64,000 nucleotides of DNA from Thermaurantimonas aggregans. GTDB lineage: Bacteria > Bacteroidota > Bacteroidia > Flavobacteriales > Schleiferiaceae. Shown one piece after another: positions 43,101 through 50,553 of the stretch. Made by a program: the position numbers and the translations under genes. Under the pieces are notes generated by a model. That model did no database searches and was not told where the DNA came from. It saw nothing but the letters and a program-made list of their open reading frames with translations. The stretch spans positions 62,001 to 126,000 of the forward strand of contig NZ_BHZE01000002.1 of the NCBI RefSeq assembly GCF_003851885.1, read 5' to 3'. Each line of letters opens with the position of its first letter. Within the stretch, counting starts at the first letter, position 1.

Positions 43101-44000
43101 ATGTTTCACCCTCCACTTCTCCGTTCAGGCGATACTATTTATATCACAGCGCCTGCCAGGGCATTTCCAATCGACGAGGTTCAATATGCAATTCACACGA
43201 TTGAAAAATTTGGCTTTAAGGCAATCGTAGGCAATACGATAGGTGCCTCGTACCATCAATGGTCGGCTACTGATAGTAAACGTGCTGCAGATGTTCAAAC
43301 TGCTTTGAACAATCCTGAGGTAAAAGCCCTGTTTATGGCTCGGGGCGGATATGGATGCGTACGAATCATCGATGAGGTAGATTTTTCACCCTTACAAAAA
43401 CACCCCAAGTGGATGGTGGGATTCAGTGATGTTACTGTTTTCCACGCTCATTTGTGGTCGAATTTCCGTTTAGCCAGTTTGCACGCTCCGATGATTATTA
43501 ACTTTAAAGAAAACACCGAAGAAAGCATCCAATCCATCTTCCATCAGCTCACAACGGGTGTGGGGAGTCTCAACGGTGCTGAAGGATTGCCAGGTTATGC
43601 CCGAGGGCCATTAGTTGGCGGCAATTTATCGGTGTTATACTCTCTGCTGGGCTCCAGGTCGTTTCCCGATTTACAAGGTGTTATTCTGATGTTAGAAGAC
43701 CTAGATGAATATCTGTATCACATAGATCGCATGCTGTTTGCCCTTAAGCGAGCGGGGGTTTTAGAGGGTTTGGCGGGCTTGGTTATTGGTTCTTTCACAA
43801 AAATGCACGACAATCAGGTGCCTTTTGGCTACACAGTACGGGAGATCTTTCTGCATCACTTTGCAAACAGAGGCATTCCGTTGGCTTTTGGGGCAAATAT
43901 TGGACATCACACCGATCAGCGGGCATTTATTCACGGTGCTGATGCCGTTTTGGAAGTAGATTCGACAGGCAATTGGCAATTACAATGGCAACTCACTTAG
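43101..44000 (+). CDS. LD-carboxypeptidase (peptidase S66, LdcA/MccF-like)
   Basis: A 299-residue cytoplasmic serine peptidase that trims murein tetrapeptides during recycling. The nucleophile serine is in [16 protein letters not shown], the catalytic Glu in [18 protein letters not shown], and the His in [16 protein letters not shown]. The N-terminal [10 protein letters not shown] and [12 protein letters not shown] motifs are typical. A MccF-like immunity role cannot be excluded, but the Bacteroidota context supports murein recycling. It overlaps yraN by 16 bases. Confidence 0.9.
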   Translation: MFHPPLLRSGDTIYITAPARAFPIDEVQYAIHTIEKFGFKAIVGNTIGASYHQWSATDSKRAADVQTALNNPEVKALFMARGGYGCVRIIDEVDFSPLQKHPKWMVGFSDVTVFHAHLWSNFRLASLHAPMIINFKENTEESIQSIFHQLTTGVGSLNGAEGLPGYARGPLVGGNLSVLYSLLGSRSFPDLQGVILMLEDLDEYLYHIDRMLFALKRAGVLEGLAGLVIGSFTKMHDNQVPFGYTVREIFLHHFANRGIPLAFGANIGHHTDQRAFIHGADAVLEVDSTGNWQLQWQLT

Positions 44001-44344
44001 AAACGGGTCGAGGGGGAGAACAGCTGGCTGCCGAATTTTTGGAACAAAAAGGCCATCAGATTCTGGAGCGTAATTGGCGATGGGATAAGGCAGAGATCGA
44101 TATCATTTCGAGAGATGGCGATTTCCTGGTCTTCACTGAGGTAAAAACCCGCTCAGGGTATCCTGTACCTGAGGCTTATGAAACGCTCGATGAGCATAAA
44201 ATGGCTCATTATGCCGATGCTGCTGAGGCTTATCTGGAATGGAAAGACTTGGATTTAGAAGTGCGTTTTGACTTCATCGTGGTGTGGTTAATTCCTTATC
44301 GCGATCCCCTAATCCGTCATTTTCCATTTGCCTTTAATCCTTGA
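43985..44344 (+). CDS. yraN: YraN/UPF0102 endonuclease-like protein
   Basis: A 119-residue protein of the UPF0102 family with a restriction-endonuclease-like core: [41 protein letters not shown] (the D-ExK-like active site), and FDFIVVWL. A role in recombination or Holliday junction processing has been suggested for the family. ATG 43985 is used; the in-frame TTG at 43973 overlaps further with the carboxypeptidase and is unneeded. Confidence 0.88.
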   Translation: MATHLETGRGGEQLAAEFLEQKGHQILERNWRWDKAEIDIISRDGDFLVFTEVKTRSGYPVPEAYETLDEHKMAHYADAAEAYLEWKDLDLEVRFDFIVVWLIPYRDPLIRHFPFAFNP

Positions 44345-44448
44345 GTTTCTGAAAATGTTTTAACTGACAGGTTTTAAAAAAGCGTTTTAAAAAGAAATTA
44401 CAGCCCTGATAATGATATTCCACAAGCTCCTTGAGGTAGATAGTGCCT

Positions 44449-44456
44449 TACTTTTG
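44449..44456 (+). promoter_or_regulatory. Promoter -7 box of hutH
   Basis: TACTTTTG matches TAnnTTTG, 22 bases before the hutH ATG. A TTG at 44431-44433 gives a 15-base spacer, slightly short. Confidence 0.45.
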
Positions 44457-44478
44457 CAATGCTTCAATGCTTTTGTAA

Positions 44479-45999
44479 ATGACCATACACATTACTCCAT
44501 CGCATACCATTGATTTTAAGCTGATTTATGATGTTTATTTTCATAAAAACTCAAAAATTACTCTATCACCAGAAGTACTTGACCACGTAAAGAGTACACG
44601 AGAGCGCTTTGAAAATCTTTTACATTCATCACATTCGCCCGTGTATGGTGTTAATACAGGCTTCGGATCTCTGTGCAATGTAAAAATTGATGAAAGCCAG
44701 CTTGCGGAACTTCAGAAAAACATTGTGATGTCGCATGCTTGTGGCACAGGGAGTTATGCTGGCGATGAGGTGGTGCGGTTGATGCTTTTTTTTAAAATTG
44801 CGTCGCTCGTTCGCGGTTACAGCGCTATTTCGGTCGATACCCTTAATGCACTGACGGAATTTTTCAATCGTTCAGTACTGCCATATGTGCCTAAACAGGG
44901 CTCTCTCGGAGCAAGTGGCGACCTTGCTCCGTTAGCACACTTGTCTTTGCCCCTATTAGGGTTGGGATACGTGGCTGTATCAGGCGAGAAGATGCCTACC
45001 TCACAATGCACGGCACTCGAAGGTATGCAACTGCCCGTACAGCTGCGTTCTAAAGAAGGCCTTGCCCTGCTCAATGGCACACAATACATGTCGGCTTCTC
45101 TGGCAGCAGCACTCATCAGAGCCTTTAGACTGCATCAGCTGGCCAGTTGGATTTCAGCTCTTTCTCTAGAGGCATTTTTGGGTCGGCGCGAACCTTTTGA
45201 TCCGCTCATTCATTCAGTTAGACCACATGCCGGTCAGCAAAAAGTAGCTGAATTTATGTACAGGCACTTGATCGATAGCGAATTACATACAGTAGAGCGC
45301 TCCTGGGTTCAGGATCCATATTCTTTCCGTTGTATTCCTCAGGTACATGGGGCATCGCTCGATACTTTGAATTACACACTGCAAGTGTTGCTCACCGAAG
45401 TGAATTCTGTGACAGACAATCCCCTGTACTTTCACGAAGACGATGTCATCTTATCCGGTGGAAACTTTCACGGACAGTCACTGGCTTATGTAGCTGATTT
45501 TGCCGCAATTGCTGTTCACGAATTGGCCAACATTTCAGAAAGGCGGATGTATCTACTACTGTCGGGTCAAAGGGGGTTACCGCCCTTCTTGGTAATGAAT
45601 CCCGGACTGAACAGTGGATTAATGATCGCACAATACAGTGCGGCAGCGCTTGTAAGTGCCTCCAAACAGCTGTGTTCCCCGGCTTCCATTGACAGTATTC
45701 CCTCCTCCAATGGCCAAGAAGACCACGTAAGCATGGGGGCGAATGCTGTAAATAAATTGCACGATGTGCTCGATTTGACAGAAAAAGTACTTGCTATCGA
45801 ACTTCTTCACGCTTCTCAAGCTTTGTACTTCAGAAAAGGTAAGTTAAATGCGTCGCTGGAGGAATTTTTATCACTTTTCAGAGATACTGTACCTGTGCTA
45901 GAAAACGACCGCGAATTGCACAATGACATCGAAGCAGCCATTCAGTTTGTAAAAAACCTACCGGTATCTTTTGACGCCATCAATCAATGGATAGAATGA
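44479..45999 (+). CDS. hutH: Histidine ammonia-lyase
   Basis: A 506-residue MIO-type lyase. The Ala-Ser-Gly triad that forms the MIO electrophile is A145-G147 in GSLGASGDLAPLAHLSLPLL. The active-site loop YGVNTGFGSL and SHACG with His86 fit histidine rather than tyrosine or phenylalanine lyases (TAL has a His-Leu pair at this place). NGTQYMSASLA and the QDPYSFRCIPQVHGA region are also conserved. It would convert histidine to urocanate. No hutU, hutI or hutG is adjacent; instead it is followed by a DUF2520 gene in ATGA overlap. Confidence 0.88.
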   Translation: MTIHITPSHTIDFKLIYDVYFHKNSKITLSPEVLDHVKSTRERFENLLHSSHSPVYGVNTGFGSLCNVKIDESQLAELQKNIVMSHACGTGSYAGDEVVRLMLFFKIASLVRGYSAISVDTLNALTEFFNRSVLPYVPKQGSLGASGDLAPLAHLSLPLLGLGYVAVSGEKMPTSQCTALEGMQLPVQLRSKEGLALLNGTQYMSASLAAALIRAFRLHQLASWISALSLEAFLGRREPFDPLIHSVRPHAGQQKVAEFMYRHLIDSELHTVERSWVQDPYSFRCIPQVHGASLDTLNYTLQVLLTEVNSVTDNPLYFHEDDVILSGGNFHGQSLAYVADFAAIAVHELANISERRMYLLLSGQRGLPPFLVMNPGLNSGLMIAQYSAAALVSASKQLCSPASIDSIPSSNGQEDHVSMGANAVNKLHDVLDLTEKVLAIELLHASQALYFRKGKLNASLEEFLSLFRDTVPVLENDRELHNDIEAAIQFVKNLPVSFDAINQWIE

Positions 46000-46802
46000 C
46001 GGGAGGTAGTCATTTAATCGTCGGTTCGGGCAATGCCGCGCGTTTCGTATTGAAACTGCTGGATGTCCTTTTTAACAGTGATTTTAAGGCAATGCTCGTT
46101 TCACGCTCGCCTGACACATGCAGTGTAAAGTTTAAGGAATGGAAGAATGTCACTATATCGAATCACCAATTCCATACAGACACTTATGATGCCATTTGGC
46201 TTGCTGTGCCTGATGCATTTATTTCGTCTTATGCGCAATCATTAAAAGCCGATGCCAGAAGGTGGATTCATCTATCGGGAGCCACCTCGCTCGAAGCTCT
46301 TGAACCCCATGCTGATAAAGGTTTAGTGATTTGGCCCATAATCTCATTAGCCTCGGCCTACGACATTCGTCAGGTTCCCTTTGCAATTGAGACTGCCACT
46401 CATGACGACTTCGTAGAAGTACTCAAATTGAAATTTACAAATGTTATCGAAATGCCCTACGAAAAGCGTCTTGCTGCCCATATGGCTGCTGTGGTGAGCA
46501 ATAATTTTGCTCATCACCTGCACGCATTGCTCGAGGAGGAGCTCATTCAGCAAGGAATTTCACGACAATTCCTGAAGCCTATTATCGAACAGACCTTTCA
46601 GCGCATTTTGGCTGGTGATTTAAAGGGCAGTCAGACAGGTCCGGCGCGAAGAGGCGATTTGCCAACCATCGAAAAACACCTCAAAACCATCAAAAGCGAA
46701 AAACTATTGCTCCTATACAAAACGTTAACCCAAAGTATTCAAAAATATTATGCCACTGAACTACAAGCAAATACTACCGGAAATAACGACCTTCGTGTTT
46801 GA
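45996..46802 (+). CDS. DUF2520 / Rossmann-like oxidoreductase family protein
   Basis: A 268-residue protein. The N-terminal Rossmann-like domain starts HLIVGSGNAARFVLKLL and contains AIWLAVPDAFI and WIHLSGATSLEAL. The C-terminal helical DUF2520 domain has VVSNNFAHHLHALLEEEL and the conserved QTGPARRGD. The fold resembles pyrroline-5-carboxylate reductase or ketopantoate reductase-like enzymes; no substrate is established. ATG 45996 overlaps the hutH stop (ATGA). It overlaps the KdsC-like gene by 53 bases. Confidence 0.8.
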   Translation: MTGGSHLIVGSGNAARFVLKLLDVLFNSDFKAMLVSRSPDTCSVKFKEWKNVTISNHQFHTDTYDAIWLAVPDAFISSYAQSLKADARRWIHLSGATSLEALEPHADKGLVIWPIISLASAYDIRQVPFAIETATHDDFVEVLKLKFTNVIEMPYEKRLAAHMAAVVSNNFAHHLHALLEEELIQQGISRQFLKPIIEQTFQRILAGDLKGSQTGPARRGDLPTIEKHLKTIKSEKLLLLYKTLTQSIQKYYATELQANTTGNNDLRV

Positions 46803-47274
46803 TATAGATGGAGTACTGACGGATGGACGCATACACGTGTTGCCTGATGGACGTGCAGTGCGAAATATGACTACCCACGACAGTTTCGCTATTCAATTAG
46901 CGATAAAAAAAGGCTTGCGCGTGGCGATCATCAGCGGGGGCTCCGGTTTAGGAATTTCTGAAATTCTTCGCCATCTAGGTGTAGTTGATCTTTATCTGAA
47001 TGCTGCATACAAAATTGAGGCGTACGAAGACCTAAAAGCATGCTACGGACTCAGCGATAGCGAAATTTGCTACATGGGCGACGACCTCCCTGATTATGAG
47101 GTGATGAGCCGTGTTCGACTTGCTGTGTGCCCACACGATGCAGCACCGGAGATTCGCGCCATCTCGCACTACGTATCGCCTAAAACGGGTGGTAATGGCT
47201 GTGTGCGCGACATTCTTGAGCAGACCCTGAGAGTAAGAGGCTGGTGGAACGATGTACATTCGCGTTCATGGTAG
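46750..47274 (+). CDS. KdsC-like HAD phosphatase (3-deoxy-D-manno-octulosonate 8-phosphate phosphatase family)
   Basis: A 174-residue HAD enzyme of the cap-less C0 type. Motif I is FVFDIDGVLTDGRI, motif II IISGGSG, motif III/IV YMGDDLPDYEVM. This is the KdsC signature arrangement, acting in Kdo synthesis for lipopolysaccharide. The GMPxx-like C-terminal tail seen in some KdsC members is not obvious. It is part of a tight gene run with the UbiA-like prenyltransferase, which overlaps it by seven bases. Confidence 0.87.
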   Translation: MPLNYKQILPEITTFVFDIDGVLTDGRIHVLPDGRAVRNMTTHDSFAIQLAIKKGLRVAIISGGSGLGISEILRHLGVVDLYLNAAYKIEAYEDLKACYGLSDSEICYMGDDLPDYEVMSRVRLAVCPHDAAPEIRAISHYVSPKTGGNGCVRDILEQTLRVRGWWNDVHSRSW

Positions 47275-48182
47275 CCACTTTTTTTGATTATCTCAAGCTC
47301 GTTCGCTGGAAGAATTTGCTCCTGGCAGCATTCATTCAGCTCTTTTTAAGATACGGTTTTTACATTCCGTTTGGTATGGATCCCGCGCTCGACCATTGGC
47401 AATTTGCGTCAGGTGTTTTTGCTACCATGCTGCTAATGGCCGCGGGATATATAATCAATGATATTTATGATGTAGAATCGGATAAAATAAATAAACCAGA
47501 CCGGCTGATTGTACAGAATAAAGTTTCTGAAAAAAATGCATGGATACTCTATTATCTATTCAATGCGATCGGGCTAATTATTTCCTTTTCTTTATCGTTA
47601 ATTATTAATCGATTTAAGTACTTTTCAATTCCTGTTATCACCGTAGTTTTACTTTTTTTATATGCTACTGATTTTAAACGGAAGCCCTTTATCGGAAATC
47701 TCATCATTTCTCTCCTTGCAGCGCTCAGTATTATTACTGTTCTTTTCTTCGATATAATGCCCTTAATTTCAATGCCTTCTACATCGATAGAATTGCGTTA
47801 CTTCGTGCTGATTGTTCATGTATTTATTGCTGTTTTTGCTTTTCTGACCACCCTTGTCCGCGAGCTGATAAAAACTTTGGAAGATATTACCGGAGATAGA
47901 CAAGCTGGATATGTAACTTTACCACTGAAAATAGGAGAAAAAAACACTGTAATTCTTTCAATATTCGCATTAACTAGCCTTATTGCTTTCTCGCTTTTTT
48001 CGGTAGTAAAAGTGAATATGATCTATCTGTATATTTATTCTGCGATGTTTTTGCTTATACCCTGGTTGATCGTCTTCTATTTATTGATTTCCAATAAAGA
48101 AAAAAAGTATAAAATGGCTCAGCAGTGGATGAAAATATCTATGTTTACGGGTATTTTATCGCTGTTAGTATTGCAAATTTGA
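47268..48182 (+). CDS. UbiA-family prenyltransferase, resembling geranylgeranylglycerol-phosphate geranylgeranyltransferase
   Basis: A 304-residue polytopic protein (eight or nine TM helices). The first Asp-rich motif is NDIYDVESDKINKPDR, matching the NDxxDxxxD of UbiA enzymes; the second lies in LIKTLEDITGDRQAGY. The set KINKPDRL and the second-motif form are close to the family annotated as digeranylgeranylglyceryl phosphate synthase, an archaeal-type ether-lipid enzyme also found in Bacteroidota. Menaquinone or haem roles (MenA, CyoE) are less likely from the motif context. The true substrate is unproven. Confidence 0.82.
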   Translation: MVATFFDYLKLVRWKNLLLAAFIQLFLRYGFYIPFGMDPALDHWQFASGVFATMLLMAAGYIINDIYDVESDKINKPDRLIVQNKVSEKNAWILYYLFNAIGLIISFSLSLIINRFKYFSIPVITVVLLFLYATDFKRKPFIGNLIISLLAALSIITVLFFDIMPLISMPSTSIELRYFVLIVHVFIAVFAFLTTLVRELIKTLEDITGDRQAGYVTLPLKIGEKNTVILSIFALTSLIAFSLFSVVKVNMIYLYIYSAMFLLIPWLIVFYLLISNKEKKYKMAQQWMKISMFTGILSLLVLQI

Positions 48183-48197
48183 AGGTCTTTGTAAAGA

Positions 48198-48467
48198 ATG
48201 AAGGTAATAAAATGTTCAAATTGTAAACAGTGGACAGATAACGATAAAAAACATTGTCTCTTTTGTGGGTTCGAACACCATAAACAGCAGAAAATCGAAC
48301 GCGAACATTTAAAAAAACCTCTTGATGCGGGCTTTCCTTTTATTAAAATTCAGCAGACTGATCCGATTTTTATAAAAGCTGGAAAAGGTGTGGTGCTCTT
48401 TTTCCAAATCATCGTCTATGGTATTGTTTCATTGATTATGTATTTAGCCTCATCAGTAGTACATTAA
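48198..48467 (+). CDS. Small zinc-ribbon membrane protein
   Basis: An 89-residue protein: the N-terminus has CSNCKQW and CLFCGF, a C4 zinc ribbon (C6, C9, C20, C23), then a basic linker and one C-terminal TM helix (about 65-86). No family was recognised. It starts 16 bases after the UbiA-like gene and precedes another small membrane protein by 12 bases, suggesting co-transcription. Confidence 0.65.
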   Translation: MKVIKCSNCKQWTDNDKKHCLFCGFEHHKQQKIEREHLKKPLDAGFPFIKIQQTDPIFIKAGKGVVLFFQIIVYGIVSLIMYLASSVVH

Positions 48468-48479
48468 TGATTCAGGTTT

Positions 48480-48857
48480 GTGCTTAATTTGCTTAAAAAA
48501 TATCTTTCTATTTTAGGTAAAAAGGAAGCTCTTTTGATTGTGCTATTTTCAGTAAATCAATTGATAGAGAAATTTGGAATTTTCATACCCTATGTCCACT
48601 CTTACTTCGACGATTTAATTGCAGTTCCGGCCACTCTTGGCCTTACTAAATTCCTGATGTATTTTATTCATAGAAATACCTACAAACATTTGTATACACC
48701 CTTTCAAATCTTTGTAGTGATCTGTATGTTTTCAGTGTATTTCGAATGGTATCTCCCTGAAAAATATCCCTATCATTATCGCGATTATGTCGATATTTTG
48801 TGTTATGTTGTTGGCGGTATTTTTTATTATCATTTTATTCAAAAAAAATCAAGATAA
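48480..48857 (+). CDS. Small polytopic membrane protein of unknown function
   Basis: A 125-residue protein starting at GTG 48480 with about four TM helices and conserved-looking charged loops (IPYVHSYFDDLIAVP; FEWYLPEKYPYHYRDYVDILCY). The HSYFDDL segment is characteristic of a Bacteroidota family carried in databases under a doubtful magnesium-citrate transporter name; I see no transporter motif. It overlaps the convergent DASS transporter by nine bases. Confidence 0.65.
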   Translation: MLNLLKKYLSILGKKEALLIVLFSVNQLIEKFGIFIPYVHSYFDDLIAVPATLGLTKFLMYFIHRNTYKHLYTPFQIFVVICMFSVYFEWYLPEKYPYHYRDYVDILCYVVGGIFYYHFIQKKSR

Positions 48858-50378
48858 AATTGGAAAAAGGAAAAAGCTGAGTAGATATACAGTGAAAAGA
48901 CCAATGATGCCGATGATTGCGCCAAGTTTTATGAAATCTTGACTCTTCAGCATGCCTGAGGCATAGGCAAGTGCATTGGGAGGTGTGCTTACGGGCAGTG
49001 CCATTGCTAAAGATGCTGATAAAGCAATCGAAAAGGCGAGCTCCTTTGCGAAAACCACATCCGTTTGCCCAAACGCAAATGCGGCTGATATGCCAATGGG
49101 AATCAGAAGATTAGCAGCTGCTGTATTAGAAATTACGGTAGAAAGTGCCAGTGTGGCGACCATGAGCGATATGAGTAAGATGTTTCTGTCGTCAGGCAAA
49201 AATTCTAGCACCATGCGGTCGAGTCCTGTGTCTGACATGCCCCTACCTAAGGCAATGCCCCCAGCAATTAGAATAAGCACATTCCACTCCAGACTGTTAA
49301 TATCGTTTTTTTTGATTAATCCAGTAACTGAGAAAACCACGACTGGCAGCAGCGCTACCACGCTTGTAGGCAGGCCGTGAATCTTCTCCGTCATCCAGAG
49401 TAGTACTGTAATGGTAAAAATGGACATTACAAATACTTTTTTTGGATCTAAATCGGCCGGTTGAATCGAGATAGAAAGTTTATTGTTCTTTGGAGGAAAA
49501 ATAGCGATTAACAGAAATGCTGTAATTGCAAGAAGAACGATACAAATAGGGATGGCTATGATCATCCAATCTGTAAATCCGATGTTGAGGCCTTTATTTT
49601 GCAAGAAGCCTAGAGCTATTGCATTAGGAGGCGAACCTATAGGAGTTCCCATGCCGCCGATATTGGCAGCAAAGGGTACAGCGAGGATCAAGGCTTTTTG
49701 AAATTTCTTTTCATCGCTCATTTGTGACAAAATGGGACCTAAGAGGGTTAGCATCATGGCTGTGGTAGCCGTGTTGCTCATCCACATTGAAAAAAGCGCA
49801 GTAAAACCCATAATGCCGATGATCAATTGAACGGGGGTAGCGCCGAAATAACGCAGCATCCAAGTAGCCAATGTTTGGTCAACGCCTCGTTTTACGCAGG
49901 CTTGGGCGAGAATAAAACCTCCCAAAAACAAGTAGATTACCGGCTCGGCTAAGGGTTGAAAATAATGCTTAAAATCTTGCTGATTCTCGGGATTTTCAAA
50001 TCCAAGGTTAGACCAATTGCCCGGATTGGCTAGCAGCAGCACTTGCAAGCCTATGATGAGAAGTGACGTCGCAAAAAGGGGGATTGCCTCGGTAATCCAA
50101 AGTAGGCAGGCAAATACAAAAATGAAAATCATCAAAGCTGCTTCTTTGGGTATGCTCTGCTGCTTTGCATAAATGTATACACTGATGGAGATAATTAGCA
50201 AAGTTAGAAATACACTGATTGCACGAGAATCCCATTTTGGATTAGTACCAGCTATTTTTGTATGTGCTTTAATGTATTCGAGTACGTCTTCGATCTTGCG
50301 CGTCGGATAAGTACCGATGTAAATTGCCTCTTTCACGACGTTTGAAAATTTAAGAGGGCTTTTGTTCTCAGAGGTCAT
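48849..50378 (-). CDS. DASS-family anion:Na+ symporter (SLC13/CitT-like)
   Basis: A 509-residue transporter with about 12 TM helices. The duplicated sodium-binding SNT motifs are WMSNTATTAMMLTLLGPI and VISNTAAANLLIPIG, each paired with a proline hairpin (GTPIGSPPNAIALG; PVSTPPNALAY). This is the divalent anion:sodium symporter family for C4-dicarboxylates, citrate, sulfate or phosphate; the substrate is not readable. The promoter region carries a palindrome shared with the T9SS cargo gene at 34235. Confidence 0.9.
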   Translation of the reverse strand: MTSENKSPLKFSNVVKEAIYIGTYPTRKIEDVLEYIKAHTKIAGTNPKWDSRAISVFLTLLIISISVYIYAKQQSIPKEAALMIFIFVFACLLWITEAIPLFATSLLIIGLQVLLLANPGNWSNLGFENPENQQDFKHYFQPLAEPVIYLFLGGFILAQACVKRGVDQTLATWMLRYFGATPVQLIIGIMGFTALFSMWMSNTATTAMMLTLLGPILSQMSDEKKFQKALILAVPFAANIGGMGTPIGSPPNAIALGFLQNKGLNIGFTDWMIIAIPICIVLLAITAFLLIAIFPPKNNKLSISIQPADLDPKKVFVMSIFTITVLLWMTEKIHGLPTSVVALLPVVVFSVTGLIKKNDINSLEWNVLILIAGGIALGRGMSDTGLDRMVLEFLPDDRNILLISLMVATLALSTVISNTAAANLLIPIGISAAFAFGQTDVVFAKELAFSIALSASLAMALPVSTPPNALAYASGMLKSQDFIKLGAIIGIIGLFTVYLLSFFLFPILS

Positions 50379-50381
50379 AAA

Positions 50382-50409
50382 AGTGTATGTTTTACACTAT
50401 GTAAAAGTA
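50382..50409 (-). promoter_or_regulatory. Promoter-operator of the DASS transporter (palindrome shared with the gene at 34235)
   Basis: The minus strand has TACTTTTA (50409-50402, one mismatch from TAnnTTTG), then AGTGTA-N5-TACACT (50398-50382), three bases before the ATG. Both the half-sites and the AAAA of the spacer are the same as at 34244-34260. Confidence 0.55.
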
Positions 50410-50553
50410 GAATGGTGAATCATGCTGATTTATGACCTAAAACAGGGATTCAAAAAGTTGCTTAACTAGTTACGCTTAAATGAAATCTTCAACTTTTAAA
50501 CTTCAGCTTGTGCTTAAAATTTTGCCTAAATCCTTAAAAAATGATCAATTAAA

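Noticed and set aside
43101-44000. MccF-type microcin immunity protein
   Set aside because: The S66 fold is shared, but no microcin or transport genes are near and the neighbours are envelope and housekeeping genes, so LD-carboxypeptidase is the simpler call.
44479-45999. Tyrosine ammonia-lyase of a flexirubin/aryl polyene pathway
   Set aside because: The selectivity position reads SHACG as in histidine lyases rather than the His-Leu of TAL, and no aryl polyene genes are adjacent.
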